From positions 1,364,001 to 1,428,000 of the forward strand of contig CAVQHI010000001.1 in assembly GCA_963712305.1 (NCBI GenBank): 64,000 nt of DNA. The letters are read 5' to 3'. Both the position numbers and the translations under genes were made by a program. This stretch comes from DATFNI01 sp963712305 (GTDB lineage Bacteria; Bacteroidota; Rhodothermia; Balneolales; DATFMH01). This document shows positions 1-10,153 of the stretch, one piece after another. Within the stretch, counting starts at the first letter, position 1. Each line of letters opens with the position of its first letter. A model generated the notes under the pieces. It did not search any database, was not told the DNA's origin, and worked only from the letters and a program-made list of their open reading frames with translations.

Positions 1-80
1 GACAATCGCTACACTGCTTTTTAGAAATTTAAATGTCTTCATAAACAAATGTATTTATAAGATTCGTTGGTAAATATCGG

Positions 81-3000
81 TTAGAGCGACAGCTTAACAT
101 TGAAACCAAAGCTGCGTACCGAAGGCAACTGATTCGATTCGAATCCTTGTAAGTTACCAGCACCAAATGCGGTTTCAGGATCAATATTCGGGGCGTTCTT
201 GTGGATGATCCACAGATTACGACCGACAAGACCAACCTGTATGCGTCTGAATGGTGTGTTGCGAGTGAGCTTGGTCGGGATACTGTAAGTCAGTTCGACT
301 CTTCTCAACTTCACATAACTTGCATCAAACACGTTTGGTCCGGCATTGAAGAAGTAGGCGCCTTCACCCCATGTTTGAGCTGAAACACCAACTGTATTTG
401 GCACCCAGTTACCATTAGCATCCTGCATGACTCCCTGGTGAACATAAGGTTTTTCACGACCCTTCAGAGATGACTTCAGAATTCCGGTGTATTGGCCAAA
501 CATATTGGTAACAGAGTAGATATTACCACCTTGCTGGACATCAATCTGAGTACTTAACGTCAGTGTTTTATAGCGGAAAGTATTGGTAATACTTCCATTC
601 CAGTCAGGCTGATAGCTTCCGTAACTTTGTTTTGAATCAGTGGAAATCGGGAGGCCATCCTGAAGTTCAAGCTGACCGTTGTGATATTTCCAGCCATAAC
701 CATAAATAACGCCAACGGGCTGACCCGGACGTGCTTCAGAGCTTACACCCCATGAAGATCCATAGATGTATGTATCAACACCCGGAGCAAGGCTAACCAC
801 CTTGTTGTCATTTTTAGACCAGTTGACGGCGATATCCCAACTAAACGTATGAAGTTGTACGGGAGTTAAATCTAAGGTTACTTCGACCCCTTTGTTGTCG
901 ATTTCACCTGCATTCAGGTATTTATTCTCGTAACCGCTTGCCCCGTCAATACGTGCAGACAGGATTTGGTTCTTCGACTTCTTATTGTAGTACGTGACAT
1001 CCAATCCGACACGGTCATAGAGCCAGCGGGAGTTGATACCAACTTCCCAGGAATAGGTTTCCTCGGGTTTCAGTTGTAGGTTAGGCAGCGTCCGTGTAAG
1101 GGAATAAAGAGGAACGCCATTGAAGAGCCCTCTGGATTCGTAGGTTGACTGCAACTGATAAGGATTAGTGTCGTTACCTACTTTGGCCCAACTACCTCTT
1201 AGCTTCAGATTATTAAGGATATCAGAATGTATACCCAAAGCATCTGTAGCAATAAAGCTCAAACTTGCTGATGGGTAGAAATACGAATTATTCTGAGATG
1301 GCAGTGTCGAAGACCAGTCGTTACGACCCGTTAAATCCAGAAATACGAAGTCATGGTAGCCAATGTTAGCTTCACCATAGATACTGTTAACCGTCTTGCG
1401 ATAAACACCACTATTTGAGTAGGGTGTTACAGGCACGGATGAATTCTGGATATTGTAAACGCCCGGCACACTCAGGTGGTCCGCATTGTAACCAGCTACG
1501 TTTCTGTCGTGCTGATAATTTTCCAATCCAACTTTTGCGTCAACATGGAAGTTGTTCGGAAGATCACGCTGGGCAGAAAGAATAAGGTCAGATGTCCAGT
1601 CACGTATGTAGTAATTGCCTTCATGATACTCACCTGTCGGCTGATCGACGTTGTCGTAAGGCATCCCTTGTTTACGATTTTCCTGGTATACGTCCATTCC
1701 GGAGAAACCACGGAGGTTTAACCAACTTGTCAGATCGTAGCTCAATTGCAGACGCCCAATGACACGATCGCGAACCTGACGGTTCCAGTTCATGTACTGT
1801 TCCCAGAACGGGTTGTTGTGATAGTTGCTATTCCAATTGTTCTGATTGTAAGAACCGTCGGCATTTTGGCTACCCAGATAATCTCTCAGCTTGTTGATAT
1901 CGATCTGGCGACCAATCCACTGGGTCAACTGTTGCATTGGATTCAGTGAAGAATAACCAACATCGGGACGATTTTTACCCAGATAGTGGATATAGTTGAT
2001 ATTGCCTTGAGCATGCAATCTTTTCGTCACATCCAAACCAACAGCAAGGTTAACATTGTCTCTGTCCAATGAACTGTTTGGCAATGTTCCGGCTTGAGAC
2101 ATGTTGGTAAAACCAAGACGATAATGAACCTTACTTGATCTACCTGCTACTGAAAAGTTGTTCGTAATGGTATGACCGATGTCAAAATAGTCTTTCACGT
2201 TGTTCGGGTGTGATACCCAGGGTACTGCTTTACCGTTTGACCACCATTGTGGTATTTTTAAGCCGGCATCAAGTTTCGGTCCCCAGCTTTCATCCATAAA
2301 GTCGTATGTACCGCCTCCGGCACCGTCAACATATGAAAATTGGCCATTATAGCCCTGTCCATATTGATTCTGCAGATCGGGCAACGATTGCGGAAGAACC
2401 TGCTCAAAAGTAACAGTTGAATTGATATCGACACCGATACCCTGGCTTGCCTGATCTTCACCGGTTTTGGTAGTAATGATAATAGCACCGTTAGCAGCAC
2501 GCGAACCGTACAGGGCCGCAGCATTAGGACCTTTCAAAACGGTAATTGATGAGATGTTATCTGGGTTGATATCCATCGCAGCATTACCGAAGTCAGGACC
2601 ACCGCCATAACCGTCGTACGTACGGTTGGTGCTGTTATCGATAGGAATACCATCCAGAACAAACAGAGGTTGGTTGTCGCCCGTCAGGGAACTTACACCG
2701 CGCAGGGTAATACGGGTTGAACTACCCGGACTTCCTTGTGAATTGGTGATATGGATACCGGCAACTTGTCCCTGCAGGTTGTTCACAAAGTTTGTTGAGG
2801 GATTTGAAACCATCTTCTCAGTCTGAACGCTTTGTGAAGAGTATCCAAGCGATTTAGACTGCCTTTTTACACCATAAGCAGTTACCACCAATTGAGAGAA
2901 TTTCTGCACAATTGGCTGCAGTTTCGCATTAATTACAGATCGGTTACCAATGGCTACTTCCTGTTCCTGGTATCCGATGTATGTGAATATTAACGAGTCA

Positions 3001-3218
3001 GCACTTGCGGGAACATCTAACGAGTAGGTACCGTCTACATCGGTGGCTGTTCCGTTTGATGTGCCTTTAACAATAACGTTTACTCCTGGGAGAGGACTAC
3101 CACTTGAAGCGTCCGTGACAGTACCTTTTATGGTACGTTGTTGAGCCGACACCTGGGTGTAGCTTCCCAACAGGAATACCAAACCCAAAATGAGGGTATT
3201 CAGTAGAACCTTCTTCAT
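81..3218 (-). CDS. SusC/RagA-family TonB-linked outer membrane receptor
   Basis: A 1045-residue outer-membrane importer of the SusC/RagA family, which moves glycans or peptides across the outer membrane with TonB energy. Residues 1-25 are a signal peptide ending in VSAQ. Residues 28-110 form a carboxypeptidase-regulatory-like domain (GTVTDASSGSPLPGVNVIV). The plug follows from about 125 (LDGIPIDNS, PNAAALYGSRAANGAIIITT), then a long TonB barrel ending in a hydrophobic strand with terminal Leu. Length is typical of the family. A SusD partner normally lies just downstream, which here is beyond the left edge, so it cannot be checked. The substrate cannot be told from sequence. Start chosen at the ATG giving the signal peptide. 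Confidence 0.95.
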   Translation of the reverse strand: MKKVLLNTLILGLVFLLGSYTQVSAQQRTIKGTVTDASSGSPLPGVNVIVKGTSNGTATDVDGTYSLDVPASADSLIFTYIGYQEQEVAIGNRSVINAKLQPIVQKFSQLVVTAYGVKRQSKSLGYSSQSVQTEKMVSNPSTNFVNNLQGQVAGIHITNSQGSPGSSTRITLRGVSSLTGDNQPLFVLDGIPIDNSTNRTYDGYGGGPDFGNAAMDINPDNISSITVLKGPNAAALYGSRAANGAIIITTKTGEDQASQGIGVDINSTVTFEQVLPQSLPDLQNQYGQGYNGQFSYVDGAGGGTYDFMDESWGPKLDAGLKIPQWWSNGKAVPWVSHPNNVKDYFDIGHTITNNFSVAGRSSKVHYRLGFTNMSQAGTLPNSSLDRDNVNLAVGLDVTKRLHAQGNINYIHYLGKNRPDVGYSSLNPMQQLTQWIGRQIDINKLRDYLGSQNADGSYNQNNWNSNYHNNPFWEQYMNWNRQVRDRVIGRLQLSYDLTSWLNLRGFSGMDVYQENRKQGMPYDNVDQPTGEYHEGNYYIRDWTSDLILSAQRDLPNNFHVDAKVGLENYQHDRNVAGYNADHLSVPGVYNIQNSSVPVTPYSNSGVYRKTVNSIYGEANIGYHDFVFLDLTGRNDWSSTLPSQNNSYFYPSASLSFIATDALGIHSDILNNLKLRGSWAKVGNDTNPYQLQSTYESRGLFNGVPLYSLTRTLPNLQLKPEETYSWEVGINSRWLYDRVGLDVTYYNKKSKNQILSARIDGASGYENKYLNAGEIDNKGVEVTLDLTPVQLHTFSWDIAVNWSKNDNKVVSLAPGVDTYIYGSSWGVSSEARPGQPVGVIYGYGWKYHNGQLELQDGLPISTDSKQSYGSYQPDWNGSITNTFRYKTLTLSTQIDVQQGGNIYSVTNMFGQYTGILKSSLKGREKPYVHQGVMQDANGNWVPNTVGVSAQTWGEGAYFFNAGPNVFDASYVKLRRVELTYSIPTKLTRNTPFRRIQVGLVGRNLWIIHKNAPNIDPETAFGAGNLQGFESNQLPSVRSFGFNVKLSL

Positions 3219-3332
3219 ATGATCACTTTGTTTTTTTGTTTGTAAATAATTTGAGACTCCGCTTAGGTGAGATGGCTTATCTGTTTAGTATCTCGAACCA
3301 TTCAAAAGCAGGGAATCTAAACTCTGTAGGAT

Positions 3333-4049
3333 TCAAAAGATGTAACCAACGGTAAAGGCAATGCCTACATTGGTCGCATCCATGACGTTAAATGCCTTGG
3401 TTAATCCATAGTCATATCGGGCATCAATAAGAAAACTCCCGACCTTGGCACTCAGCCCGGCTACAATAGAACTTCCTACTCCGCTTACCTGGGGCTGCGG
3501 AAATAATGAGTTTCCATCCGGGGTATAGCTGTGAGCCAGATTATAGTTCAAGGATGGCCCGGCAAAAATTGATGGTTGGAATCCACCTGAGTTTGAAAAT
3601 GCATATTTGAAGAGTACTGGAAGCTGCAAATATGCAGTTTTGACAGACTTGTATTTAAAATCTGAGCGATTAAATCCATCGGCGGCATAGTGATAAAGAG
3701 AAAAGCCCCCTTTAGCTCCAGCCATGGTAAAATCTGCTTCAGGTTGTATAGCAAAGCTTTCATTAAAGTAATATGTCAGGAAGCCACCAAATGTCAGTGC
3801 TGGGCGGAATCCTGCATTCTTTACCAGTTTACCGCTTAATGTTGCCAGATTGACTCCGGCTTTGATACCAACATTTAGTTTGTTCTGAGTAGAACTCATG
3901 GAGTATTGCTGTGCAGAAACAGTTGCTCCAGGCACTGTCGCTCCGGTGCTCGCATCTGTAACCTCACCCTGCATACTAGTTTGTGCCAAAACAACGGCAG
4001 GCAAAAATAGCATGGCAAGGAAGCTTACGGAGAGTAACCTTCTCATCAT
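3333..4049 (-). CDS. PorT-family outer membrane beta-barrel protein
   Basis: A 238-residue secreted protein. The signal peptide is followed by a short relic of a carboxypeptidase-regulatory-like repeat (GEVTDASTGATVPGATVSA, about 28-46), then an outer-membrane beta-barrel domain of the PorT type from about 60 (LNVGIKAGVNLATLSG) to the C-terminal FTVGYIF, which ends in Phe as barrel proteins do. AGAGGA lies five bases before the ATG; a second ATG follows directly. It sits 114 bases upstream of the SusC-like gene on the same strand and could be cotranscribed. Specific function unknown; PorT relatives include gliding/secretion accessory proteins, but this one is a generic barrel. Confidence 0.85.
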   Translation of the reverse strand: MMRRLLSVSFLAMLFLPAVVLAQTSMQGEVTDASTGATVPGATVSAQQYSMSSTQNKLNVGIKAGVNLATLSGKLVKNAGFRPALTFGGFLTYYFNESFAIQPEADFTMAGAKGGFSLYHYAADGFNRSDFKYKSVKTAYLQLPVLFKYAFSNSGGFQPSIFAGPSLNYNLAHSYTPDGNSLFPQPQVSGVGSSIVAGLSAKVGSFLIDARYDYGLTKAFNVMDATNVGIAFTVGYIF

Positions 4050-4821
4050 ACGTGTCCTCTTTTTATGTTTTTGGTTTAAAAATGGTTACGGGTGACAATA
4101 CCATCCAAACCCTGGTCGTCATGGGGATCATACCCTGACGGCAAGAGGATAGAAAGGAGTATGAGACAGATTCATTGGAACCTACTTCATGCCATATTTA
4201 AGACATTATTGCTATGTTTTCAGACCCACAATCTTTATTAATACAGTAATTGATGTGGCACACACACCTTAAACAGGCATACACATTAATCACCGTAACA
4301 CACGGGTAATACAATAACAATATTTAACCAAAACTGCCAGACTGAATAATAAAAAAACAGTCCCAGCAGCTTTTTATACAAAAAAACAAGCTTGCCTGCC
4401 ATCAACTTAGGCTGACATAATTTCTATAAAAACAGCTTGAAACAAACAAAAATACGTTTCCTCATCCTTTATTAGTTTAGTATATGTGATCAAATCCCAT
4501 ATGCTTTTCGCCGTTCAATAAAACCCGAGAATTGGAATTGGAAAATCAATACTTATATAAATTTCGCTATTAAATCATCTGATGAGCCCTTATCGCTTGA
4601 TATTGATTTACAATAAATAACACCCTCAACAATTCCCGCATTTTACTAAAGGTACATCGCATTCCAAATTCGAACGGGTGATTTTACTTTCTTTCAACCG
4701 CTATATTGTTTTCGATCAGGCAGTTGCGCTTATTGGAAGGGAATTAACAAATCGTTATATTATTAAATGATTAATTAGTTGATTACTGAACAAATTTCAA
4801 AACACTTATTCGGTGATAATC
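4050..4821. other. AT-rich intergenic region without a recognisable gene
   Basis: About 770 bases between divergent genes. Both strands were read; only short frames without a convincing start, ribosome site or family resemblance were found. It presumably holds the promoters of the PorT-like gene (leftward) and the DUF2892 gene (rightward), but no clear promoter could be assigned. Confidence 0.5.
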
Positions 4822-5016
4822 ATGGAAAAAAATATTGGGAGCACAGACCGGATCATCCGCATCATTGCAGGTATCGTAATCCTGGCAATCGGCATCTTTT
4901 ATGGAAGCTGGTGGGGATTGATCGGCATCATTCCTCTTGCAACAGCTTTTATCAGGTGGTGTCCTCTTTATGTTCCTTTTGGGCTCTCAACGCGGAAAAG
5001 CAAACCGGCCCATTGA
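4822..5016 (+). CDS. DUF2892 (YgaP-like) small membrane protein
   Basis: A 64-residue protein with the DUF2892 pattern: EKNIGSTDRIIRIIAGIVIL, then two hydrophobic helices (about 12-28 and 31-45) and WCPLYVPFGLST with a conserved Cys. In this family the domain is found alone or as the membrane tail of YgaP-type rhodaneses; its role is unknown, with membrane-bound sulfur handling suggested for relatives. The ATG at 4822 was preferred to an in-frame GTG nine bases upstream because the family begins MxxNxGxxDR. Ends 16 bases from the convergent epimerase gene. Confidence 0.85.
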   Translation: MEKNIGSTDRIIRIIAGIVILAIGIFYGSWWGLIGIIPLATAFIRWCPLYVPFGLSTRKSKPAH

Positions 5017-5032
5017 AAATCAGTCGGTAAAT

Positions 5033-5995
5033 TCAGTTGGTCTTGAGCGTTACTCTGAGGTGACTCAACATATCGGTTGTCATCGCAGGTAAATCATATT
5101 CCGGCCTCCAGTCCCAGTCGCATTGCGCTACATGGTCATCGATGCTGTTTGGCCACGAATCAGCGATCTTCTGTCTTTGGTCAGGTCGATACACTATTTC
5201 AAATGATGGTATCTCCTTTTGTATTTCGCCGGCTATTTCAGATGGGGTAAAGGAACACCCTGCAATATTATAGGAGGTATGGATACTGAGTTTCTCCTTA
5301 TCAGTATGCATTAGTTCAAGAGCAGCGCGAATAGCATCCGGCATATACATCATGGGTAGTTTTGTATCAGACTTCAAAAAACAAGAGAATTTTTCACCTT
5401 TGATGGCTTTGTGAAATATATCAACAGCATAGTCGGTGGTTCCTCCACCCGGCAACGCTTCATATCCAATAAGCCCCGGATATCTAACGCTTCGTATATC
5501 AACACCGTAACGGTGATGATAATACTGGCACCAACTCTCACCTGCAATCTTGGATATTCCATAGATGGTGGAGGGATCCATAACGGTTATTTGAGGAGTA
5601 TCAGTTTTTGGAGAATGATCACCAAATACAGCAATTGAGCTCGGCCAGTAAATCCTTCCAAGTTTCTCCTCACCTGATACTTCCAAAACATTGAGCAACC
5701 CATCTATGTTAAGGTGCCAGGCATCCAGCGGACGTTGTTCTCCCGTAGCTGACAGCAGGGCTGCTAGATGATATATCTGGTTAACACGGTAGTGGCGGAC
5801 GAGTTCCTGCAACCGCTTTTTATTCAAAACATCCAATAATTCAAACGGCCCGTTTGATAAACCGTCCTTTTCAGGCATTCGTATGTCTGTGGCGACGACC
5901 TGACTCTCGCTGTATATCTCGCGTAGCCTCTTGATCAGACTCGATCCTATCTGTCCCAGTGCCCCGGTGACCAGTATTTGTTCTTTCCTGCTCAT
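5033..5995 (-). CDS. tdh: NAD-dependent epimerase-type L-threonine 3-dehydrogenase
   Basis: A 320-residue extended short-chain dehydrogenase. The Rossmann motif GALGQIG is at 11-17, the acidic NAD(H) ribose ligand follows beta-2 (ATD, about 35-37), and the catalytic pair YGISK is Tyr145/Lys149 with Ser119-Ser120 upstream. GESWCQYYHHRYGVDIRSVR and YPGLIG match the non-zinc threonine dehydrogenases known from Flavobacterium and Cupriavidus, which oxidise threonine to 2-amino-3-ketobutyrate. The neighbouring divergent kbl gene encodes the next enzyme of that pathway, which strongly supports this substrate over sugar-nucleotide epimerisation. Ordinary length, intact. Confidence 0.88.
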   Translation of the reverse strand: MSRKEQILVTGALGQIGSSLIKRLREIYSESQVVATDIRMPEKDGLSNGPFELLDVLNKKRLQELVRHYRVNQIYHLAALLSATGEQRPLDAWHLNIDGLLNVLEVSGEEKLGRIYWPSSIAVFGDHSPKTDTPQITVMDPSTIYGISKIAGESWCQYYHHRYGVDIRSVRYPGLIGYEALPGGGTTDYAVDIFHKAIKGEKFSCFLKSDTKLPMMYMPDAIRAALELMHTDKEKLSIHTSYNIAGCSFTPSEIAGEIQKEIPSFEIVYRPDQRQKIADSWPNSIDDHVAQCDWDWRPEYDLPAMTTDMLSHLRVTLKTN

Positions 5996-6264
5996 TCGAT
6001 TTTACTTTTAATAACGGGCAGAAAGATACGTTTTTTACATTCACTTCGCATCACTTTCCTGTTCCACTTTTTACCATCCCAATGAAAAAATCAGGTCTCA
6101 TGGATGTCTTTAAAAAGCTTTCAAATTGAATCTTATGATCATACGACAATACGAAATAAATTATCGGCAGAGTGGGTCAATTAAATTCTGACCTCTTTCA
6201 GGTTCGGTATTTTTTTTAGTAGCTTGATGCAAAAGTTTTCCCCTGAATTCATTAGGAAGTGACG

Positions 6265-7455
6265 ATGTACGGATCAATCAAAGAATTTTTCAAAAACGAA
6301 CTTAAAGAAATTGAAGAAGCCGGCCTTTTTAAAAACGAAAGGATCATCACCAGTCCCCAAAAGGCGGTCATCACATTGCAAACCGGTGCTGAAGTCATAA
6401 ACTTTTGTGCCAACAATTACCTTGGGCTAGCCGATCACCCCCGGGTCATCGAAGCAGCAAAGAAAACGTTGGATACCCACGGATACGGAATGGCTTCTGT
6501 CCGCTTTATCTGTGGTACCCAGGATATCCATAAGGAACTTGAACGAAAAGTATCTGAATTCCTTGGGACGGAAGACACGATACTCTATGCTGCCTGTTTT
6601 GATGCCAATGGTGGAATTTTCGAGCCATTGTTTGGACCAGAAGACGCAATTATCTCCGACGAACTAAATCACGCTTCCATCATTGACGGCGTTCGTCTAT
6701 GCAAAGCACAACGTTTTCGATACAAAAACAATAATATGGATGACCTGGAAGCAAAACTGAAGGAGGCATCCAGTGTTCGCCATAAGATTATCGTGACAGA
6801 CGGAACATTTTCTATGGATGGAGTCATTGCCCGACTCGACAAAATCTGTGACCTGGCTGATAAATACAATGCGCTGGTCATGACCGACGAGAGCCACTGC
6901 ACCGGATTTTTGGGAAAAACTGGACGAGGTGCTATTGAACACCGGAATGTTATCGGCAGAGTCGATCTGATCACAGGGACGTTTGGAAAAGCTCTGGGCG
7001 GTGCATCTGGCGGATTTACCTCCGGGCGGAAAGAGCTGATTGATATGCTGCGCCAGCGGTCGCGTCCCTATCTTTTTTCAAACACGCTTGCACCCGCAAT
7101 AACCGGTGCAAACCTGGCGGCACTTGAGCTTTTGTCTGAAAGCACAGAGCTACGCGACAAACTGGAAGAAAACACGCTCTATTTTCGTGATGAAATGACG
7201 AAAACGGGATTCGATATCGTCCCGGGTGTTCACCCAATCGTGCCGATCATGCTCTATGATGCAAAACTCTCGCAGGTGATGGCCGAAAAAATGTTGGTAC
7301 GAGGCATCTATGTAATCGGTTTTTACTACCCGGTGGTACCCAAAGGGAAGGCACGCATTCGTGTTCAAATTTCAGCCGTCCATGAGAAAAAACATTTGGA
7401 TCAAGCTGTGAAAGCATTTACAGAAGTCGGTAAAGAGCTAAATGTAATTTCCTGA
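6265..7455 (+). CDS. kbl: Glycine C-acetyltransferase (2-amino-3-ketobutyrate CoA ligase)
   Basis: A 396-residue PLP enzyme of the alpha-oxoamine synthase family that cleaves 2-amino-3-ketobutyrate with CoA to glycine and acetyl-CoA. Diagnostic segments are NFCANNYLGLADHP near the N-terminus, GMASVRFICGTQDIHKELE, TDESHCTGFLGKTGRGAIEH (cofactor Asp/His) and the PLP lysine in GTFGKALGG. FYYPVVPKGKARIRVQISA near the C-terminus is typical of KBL. The ATG at 6265 was chosen because AGGAAG lies five bases upstream; the in-frame GTG at 6259 lies inside that site. The E. coli enzyme is 398 residues. Divergent from tdh, with 269 bases between them. Confidence 0.95.
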   Translation: MYGSIKEFFKNELKEIEEAGLFKNERIITSPQKAVITLQTGAEVINFCANNYLGLADHPRVIEAAKKTLDTHGYGMASVRFICGTQDIHKELERKVSEFLGTEDTILYAACFDANGGIFEPLFGPEDAIISDELNHASIIDGVRLCKAQRFRYKNNNMDDLEAKLKEASSVRHKIIVTDGTFSMDGVIARLDKICDLADKYNALVMTDESHCTGFLGKTGRGAIEHRNVIGRVDLITGTFGKALGGASGGFTSGRKELIDMLRQRSRPYLFSNTLAPAITGANLAALELLSESTELRDKLEENTLYFRDEMTKTGFDIVPGVHPIVPIMLYDAKLSQVMAEKMLVRGIYVIGFYYPVVPKGKARIRVQISAVHEKKHLDQAVKAFTEVGKELNVIS

Positions 7456-7660
7456 TTCTGCTCCGTGACCTACCGTGCCTCGGTGGCAATTTTTAAATGT
7501 TTTTTGATTTAAGCCACGGAAACACAGAATATCACGGAATTTCATTTTACCATCTCTTTTCGTTTAAAGCTCTTTATAATTGTTGCTCGTTTAATCTGAA
7601 TGGAACGAACGGCACTGATTTTATGTGTTGTAAATATATTTCAACGAACGGGGACCAGGT

Positions 7661-8296
7661 ATGAGAAAACATGTTATCACGCTAATCGCTTTTTTACTTA
7701 CAATAGTCGTGGGCAGCTTGCAAGCCCAAAATAAATTACCGGAGGGATGGGAAGTCCGTTTCGATAGCCCGTCAAATAGCTTATCTGACGTCACTTTTAC
7801 AGATAATGATGGTGCCATACACCTGGAATCCGGTCCCGCACACGCCATCTTTTACCGGGATTCAGATGAATTAAGCGGCGATTACAAGGTATCAGCCACC
7901 TTTATTATGGATAAAAATGCATCAGCCCACGGCGAAGCATATGGTTTGTTTATCGGTGGAAAAAACCTCCAGAAAGACAGTCAGCAATATCTGTACTTCC
8001 TTACACGACGGGATGGTAAATACCTGATAAAGACACGTGACGGAGGTTCCACAAAAACAGTTACCGGCTGGTCAGGTTCCGATGCTGTCAAAGCAGAGGA
8101 AGGTAGCCAGTCGCAGACAAATACCCTGGCTATAAGTGTTGGAAGTGATGACGTATCCTTTTGGGCAAACGGTAAAAAGATAACAAGCATCGCAAAATCA
8201 AAACTTCCTGATACGGATGGTGTAGCCGGTATTCGCGTCAACCATCATCTTACCCTCGATATCACAGATCTGGATATGACAAAAGGGAACCAGTAA
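7661..8296 (+). CDS. Secreted protein, concanavalin-like (DUF1080-like) fold suspected
   Basis: A 211-residue protein with a clear signal peptide (1-22, ending SLQAQ). The mature part (WEVRFDSPSNSLSDVTF, GDYKVSATFIM, AHGEAYGLFIGGKNL, YFLTRRDGKYLIKTRDGG, VSFWANGKKITSI, AGIRVNHHLTLDITDL) has the alternating pattern of the LamG/DUF1080 laminarinase-like sandwich that binds or cleaves glycans. No catalytic residues can be assigned, so a binding or structural role is equally possible. Monocistronic: its own terminator follows directly. AGGTATG-like spacing gives only a weak ribosome site (ACCAGGT). Confidence 0.7.
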   Translation: MRKHVITLIAFLLTIVVGSLQAQNKLPEGWEVRFDSPSNSLSDVTFTDNDGAIHLESGPAHAIFYRDSDELSGDYKVSATFIMDKNASAHGEAYGLFIGGKNLQKDSQQYLYFLTRRDGKYLIKTRDGGSTKTVTGWSGSDAVKAEEGSQSQTNTLAISVGSDDVSFWANGKKITSIAKSKLPDTDGVAGIRVNHHLTLDITDLDMTKGNQ

Positions 8297-8312
8297 TCAG
8301 GTTCCCTTTTGT
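8280..8312 (+). terminator. Rho-independent terminator after the secreted protein gene
   Basis: Inverted repeat AAAAGGGAACC / GGTTCCCTTTT around an eight-base loop, starting within the last codons of the gene and including its stop codon; followed by TGTTTG. The A-rich left arm could let it act in both directions. Confidence 0.8.
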
Positions 8313-8383
8313 TTGCTGAGTCAAACCGGAACAAGGTGAATAAATCCGGTTGGCTCAAGCGCGCTCTCTTGTTTCGGTAACAA

Positions 8384-9733
8384 TCATTCTTCGTCCTCTT
8401 CGCCGTCAAGCAAATTCCCGGGGAGCTGCTTGCTCGGGGAAATTCCTAATTTCTTCAGATTTTCGACGCGCCCAATCAGGTTGCCGCGTCCAGTCTGGAG
8501 TTTATTCATCGCCTGATCATATGTGGCCTGTGTCTGCTGAATGCGTTCACCGATTTTTTGGAGGTCGTCTACAAAACCGACAAACTTGTCATACAGGTTG
8601 GCACTCTGACGTGCGATTTCCAGCGCATTACGATTCTGATACTCCTGCTTCCACACATTATTAATAGTGGCCAATGTTGCAAGAAGCGTTGAGGGACTAA
8701 CAATAACTATGTTCTTCTCAAATGCCTCATTGAATAAGCCTGGCTCGTTTTGCAACGCCAGACTGAAAGCCGGTTCAATAGGGATGAACATCAGCACAAA
8801 ATCAGGTGTATTGATCTCGTACAGCTTTTCATAGCTCTTATTTCCCAATTCTTTCACATGATTTCTGATCGAAAGAATATGACGCTGCAAGGCACGAGCC
8901 TGGTCATCCTCTTCTTCAGCTGATGAAAAAGCCTCGTAGGCATTAAGCGATACCTTGGAGTCGATGATGATATTTTTATCATCCGGAAGCTTTACCACCA
9001 CATCGGGTTGCAGGCGCCGACCATCCTCAGTCTTCATGCTTTTCTGGACTTCAAACTCGTAGTCCTTACGCAGGCCAGATTTCTCCAGAATCCGCTCCAG
9101 AATCATTTCACCCCAGTTACCCTGGGTCTTGGTTTGTCCTTTCAGTGCCTTGACCAGGTTGCTTGCCTCCTGCGTCATCTTCTGATTCAGTTCACTAAGT
9201 CCAACGATCTGCTCCTTCAGTGATGCCTGAGCTTTTACATCCTCGATATGTGTGGTTTCAACTTTATCTTTAAATTCGCCAATCTGCTTGCTTAACGGCT
9301 GAAGCAGCTGATCGAGCTGGGTCTTGTTCTGTTCGGTGAATTTCTTGCTCTTCTCCTCGAGAATCTCATTGGCAAGATTCTTAAACGATTCTGTAAACTT
9401 CGCCTGTAACTCTTCTATTTCTTTCTTCTGGTCGGCCAGCTTGTCCTGCATATTCTGATAGTCCGCTGTCAACCCCGCATAACGCTCTCTGAGTGAACTA
9501 AGGTCCTCCCCTTTTTGAGATGCTTCGGCTTTCAGTTCGTCATATTCTTTTTTGACATATTCCAACTGACTGTGAAGATTACCTTTTTCTATTTCCAGAT
9601 CACGAAGCTGTTTTTGAAGCTGCTCCGACTCCTCTTTAGGCAATCCCATCTTACTGCGCAACTGAAACGTGCGGATTAACCACGCTGCAACTGCCCCCAG
9701 TACAAGACCTGTTATTAATAGTAAAACATCCAT
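8384..9733 (-). CDS. rmuC: DNA recombination protein RmuC
   Basis: A 449-residue protein. An N-terminal membrane anchor (MDVLLLITGLVLGAVAAWLI) precedes a coiled coil (about 30-150, rich in Lys/Glu/Gln heptads). The C-terminal RmuC nuclease-like domain has TQGNWGEMILERILEKSGL, DGRRLQPDVVVKLPD, the PD-(D/E)xK-like NIIIDSKVSLNAYEAF and FVLMFIPIEPAFSLAL. RmuC limits inversions at short inverted repeats in E. coli, which is of interest given the many palindromes in this window. Start set at the ATG that begins the membrane helix; an upstream frame extension of 23 codons lacks family similarity. Confidence 0.93.
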   Translation of the reverse strand: MDVLLLITGLVLGAVAAWLIRTFQLRSKMGLPKEESEQLQKQLRDLEIEKGNLHSQLEYVKKEYDELKAEASQKGEDLSSLRERYAGLTADYQNMQDKLADQKKEIEELQAKFTESFKNLANEILEEKSKKFTEQNKTQLDQLLQPLSKQIGEFKDKVETTHIEDVKAQASLKEQIVGLSELNQKMTQEASNLVKALKGQTKTQGNWGEMILERILEKSGLRKDYEFEVQKSMKTEDGRRLQPDVVVKLPDDKNIIIDSKVSLNAYEAFSSAEEEDDQARALQRHILSIRNHVKELGNKSYEKLYEINTPDFVLMFIPIEPAFSLALQNEPGLFNEAFEKNIVIVSPSTLLATLATINNVWKQEYQNRNALEIARQSANLYDKFVGFVDDLQKIGERIQQTQATYDQAMNKLQTGRGNLIGRVENLKKLGISPSKQLPGNLLDGEEDEE

Positions 9734-10153
9734 AATCCTTATAGTCCTTTTCTTTTTATCATGATACAAATTTAGATATCTGAAGTGACAACATACTGTC
9801 ACCCTGTGCCAGGAAATATTTTTTTAATGACTATTCGTAATCACTCCAGTAGTCTTAGTTGTTCCTCAGATCAGAAAATGTAAACCACCCTGATACATTC
9901 GCGCCCAAAAAACGCAAAAAATAAACAGCTTTATTCTGCGAACTTGGCGTGCTTTTGCGGTTAAATGACAGGTATGTAACCCCGATACATCAGGGCGGAT
10001 AGTCATATTTAAATATGTACGTAACACTCGCGATTTACGTTATGTAATTGATTCATTCAATGCTATTTTAAAAATCTTACTCTGCACTATACTACAGACC
10101 GTAAAGAAACTACCAAAATTCTTTCCCTATTTAACAACTTCCATTTTGATAAT
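9734..10153. other. Intergenic region between divergent rmuC and dedA
   Basis: About 420 bases with no convincing gene. It contains two related segments (around 9889 and 9981) sharing CCCTGAT/ATCAGGG and GATACAT, a loose inverted pair that may be a decayed repeat. Promoters for both flanking genes should lie here but none is clear. Confidence 0.4.

Noticed and set aside
5996..6264. Riboswitch between tdh and kbl
   Set aside because: No glycine-riboswitch or other conserved core could be found; only weak small inverted repeats.
7456..7660. GCCACGGAAACACAGAA-like string, also near 58936 in reverse
   Set aside because: Two short matches of a widely seen intergenic phrase; too short and degraded here to define an element.
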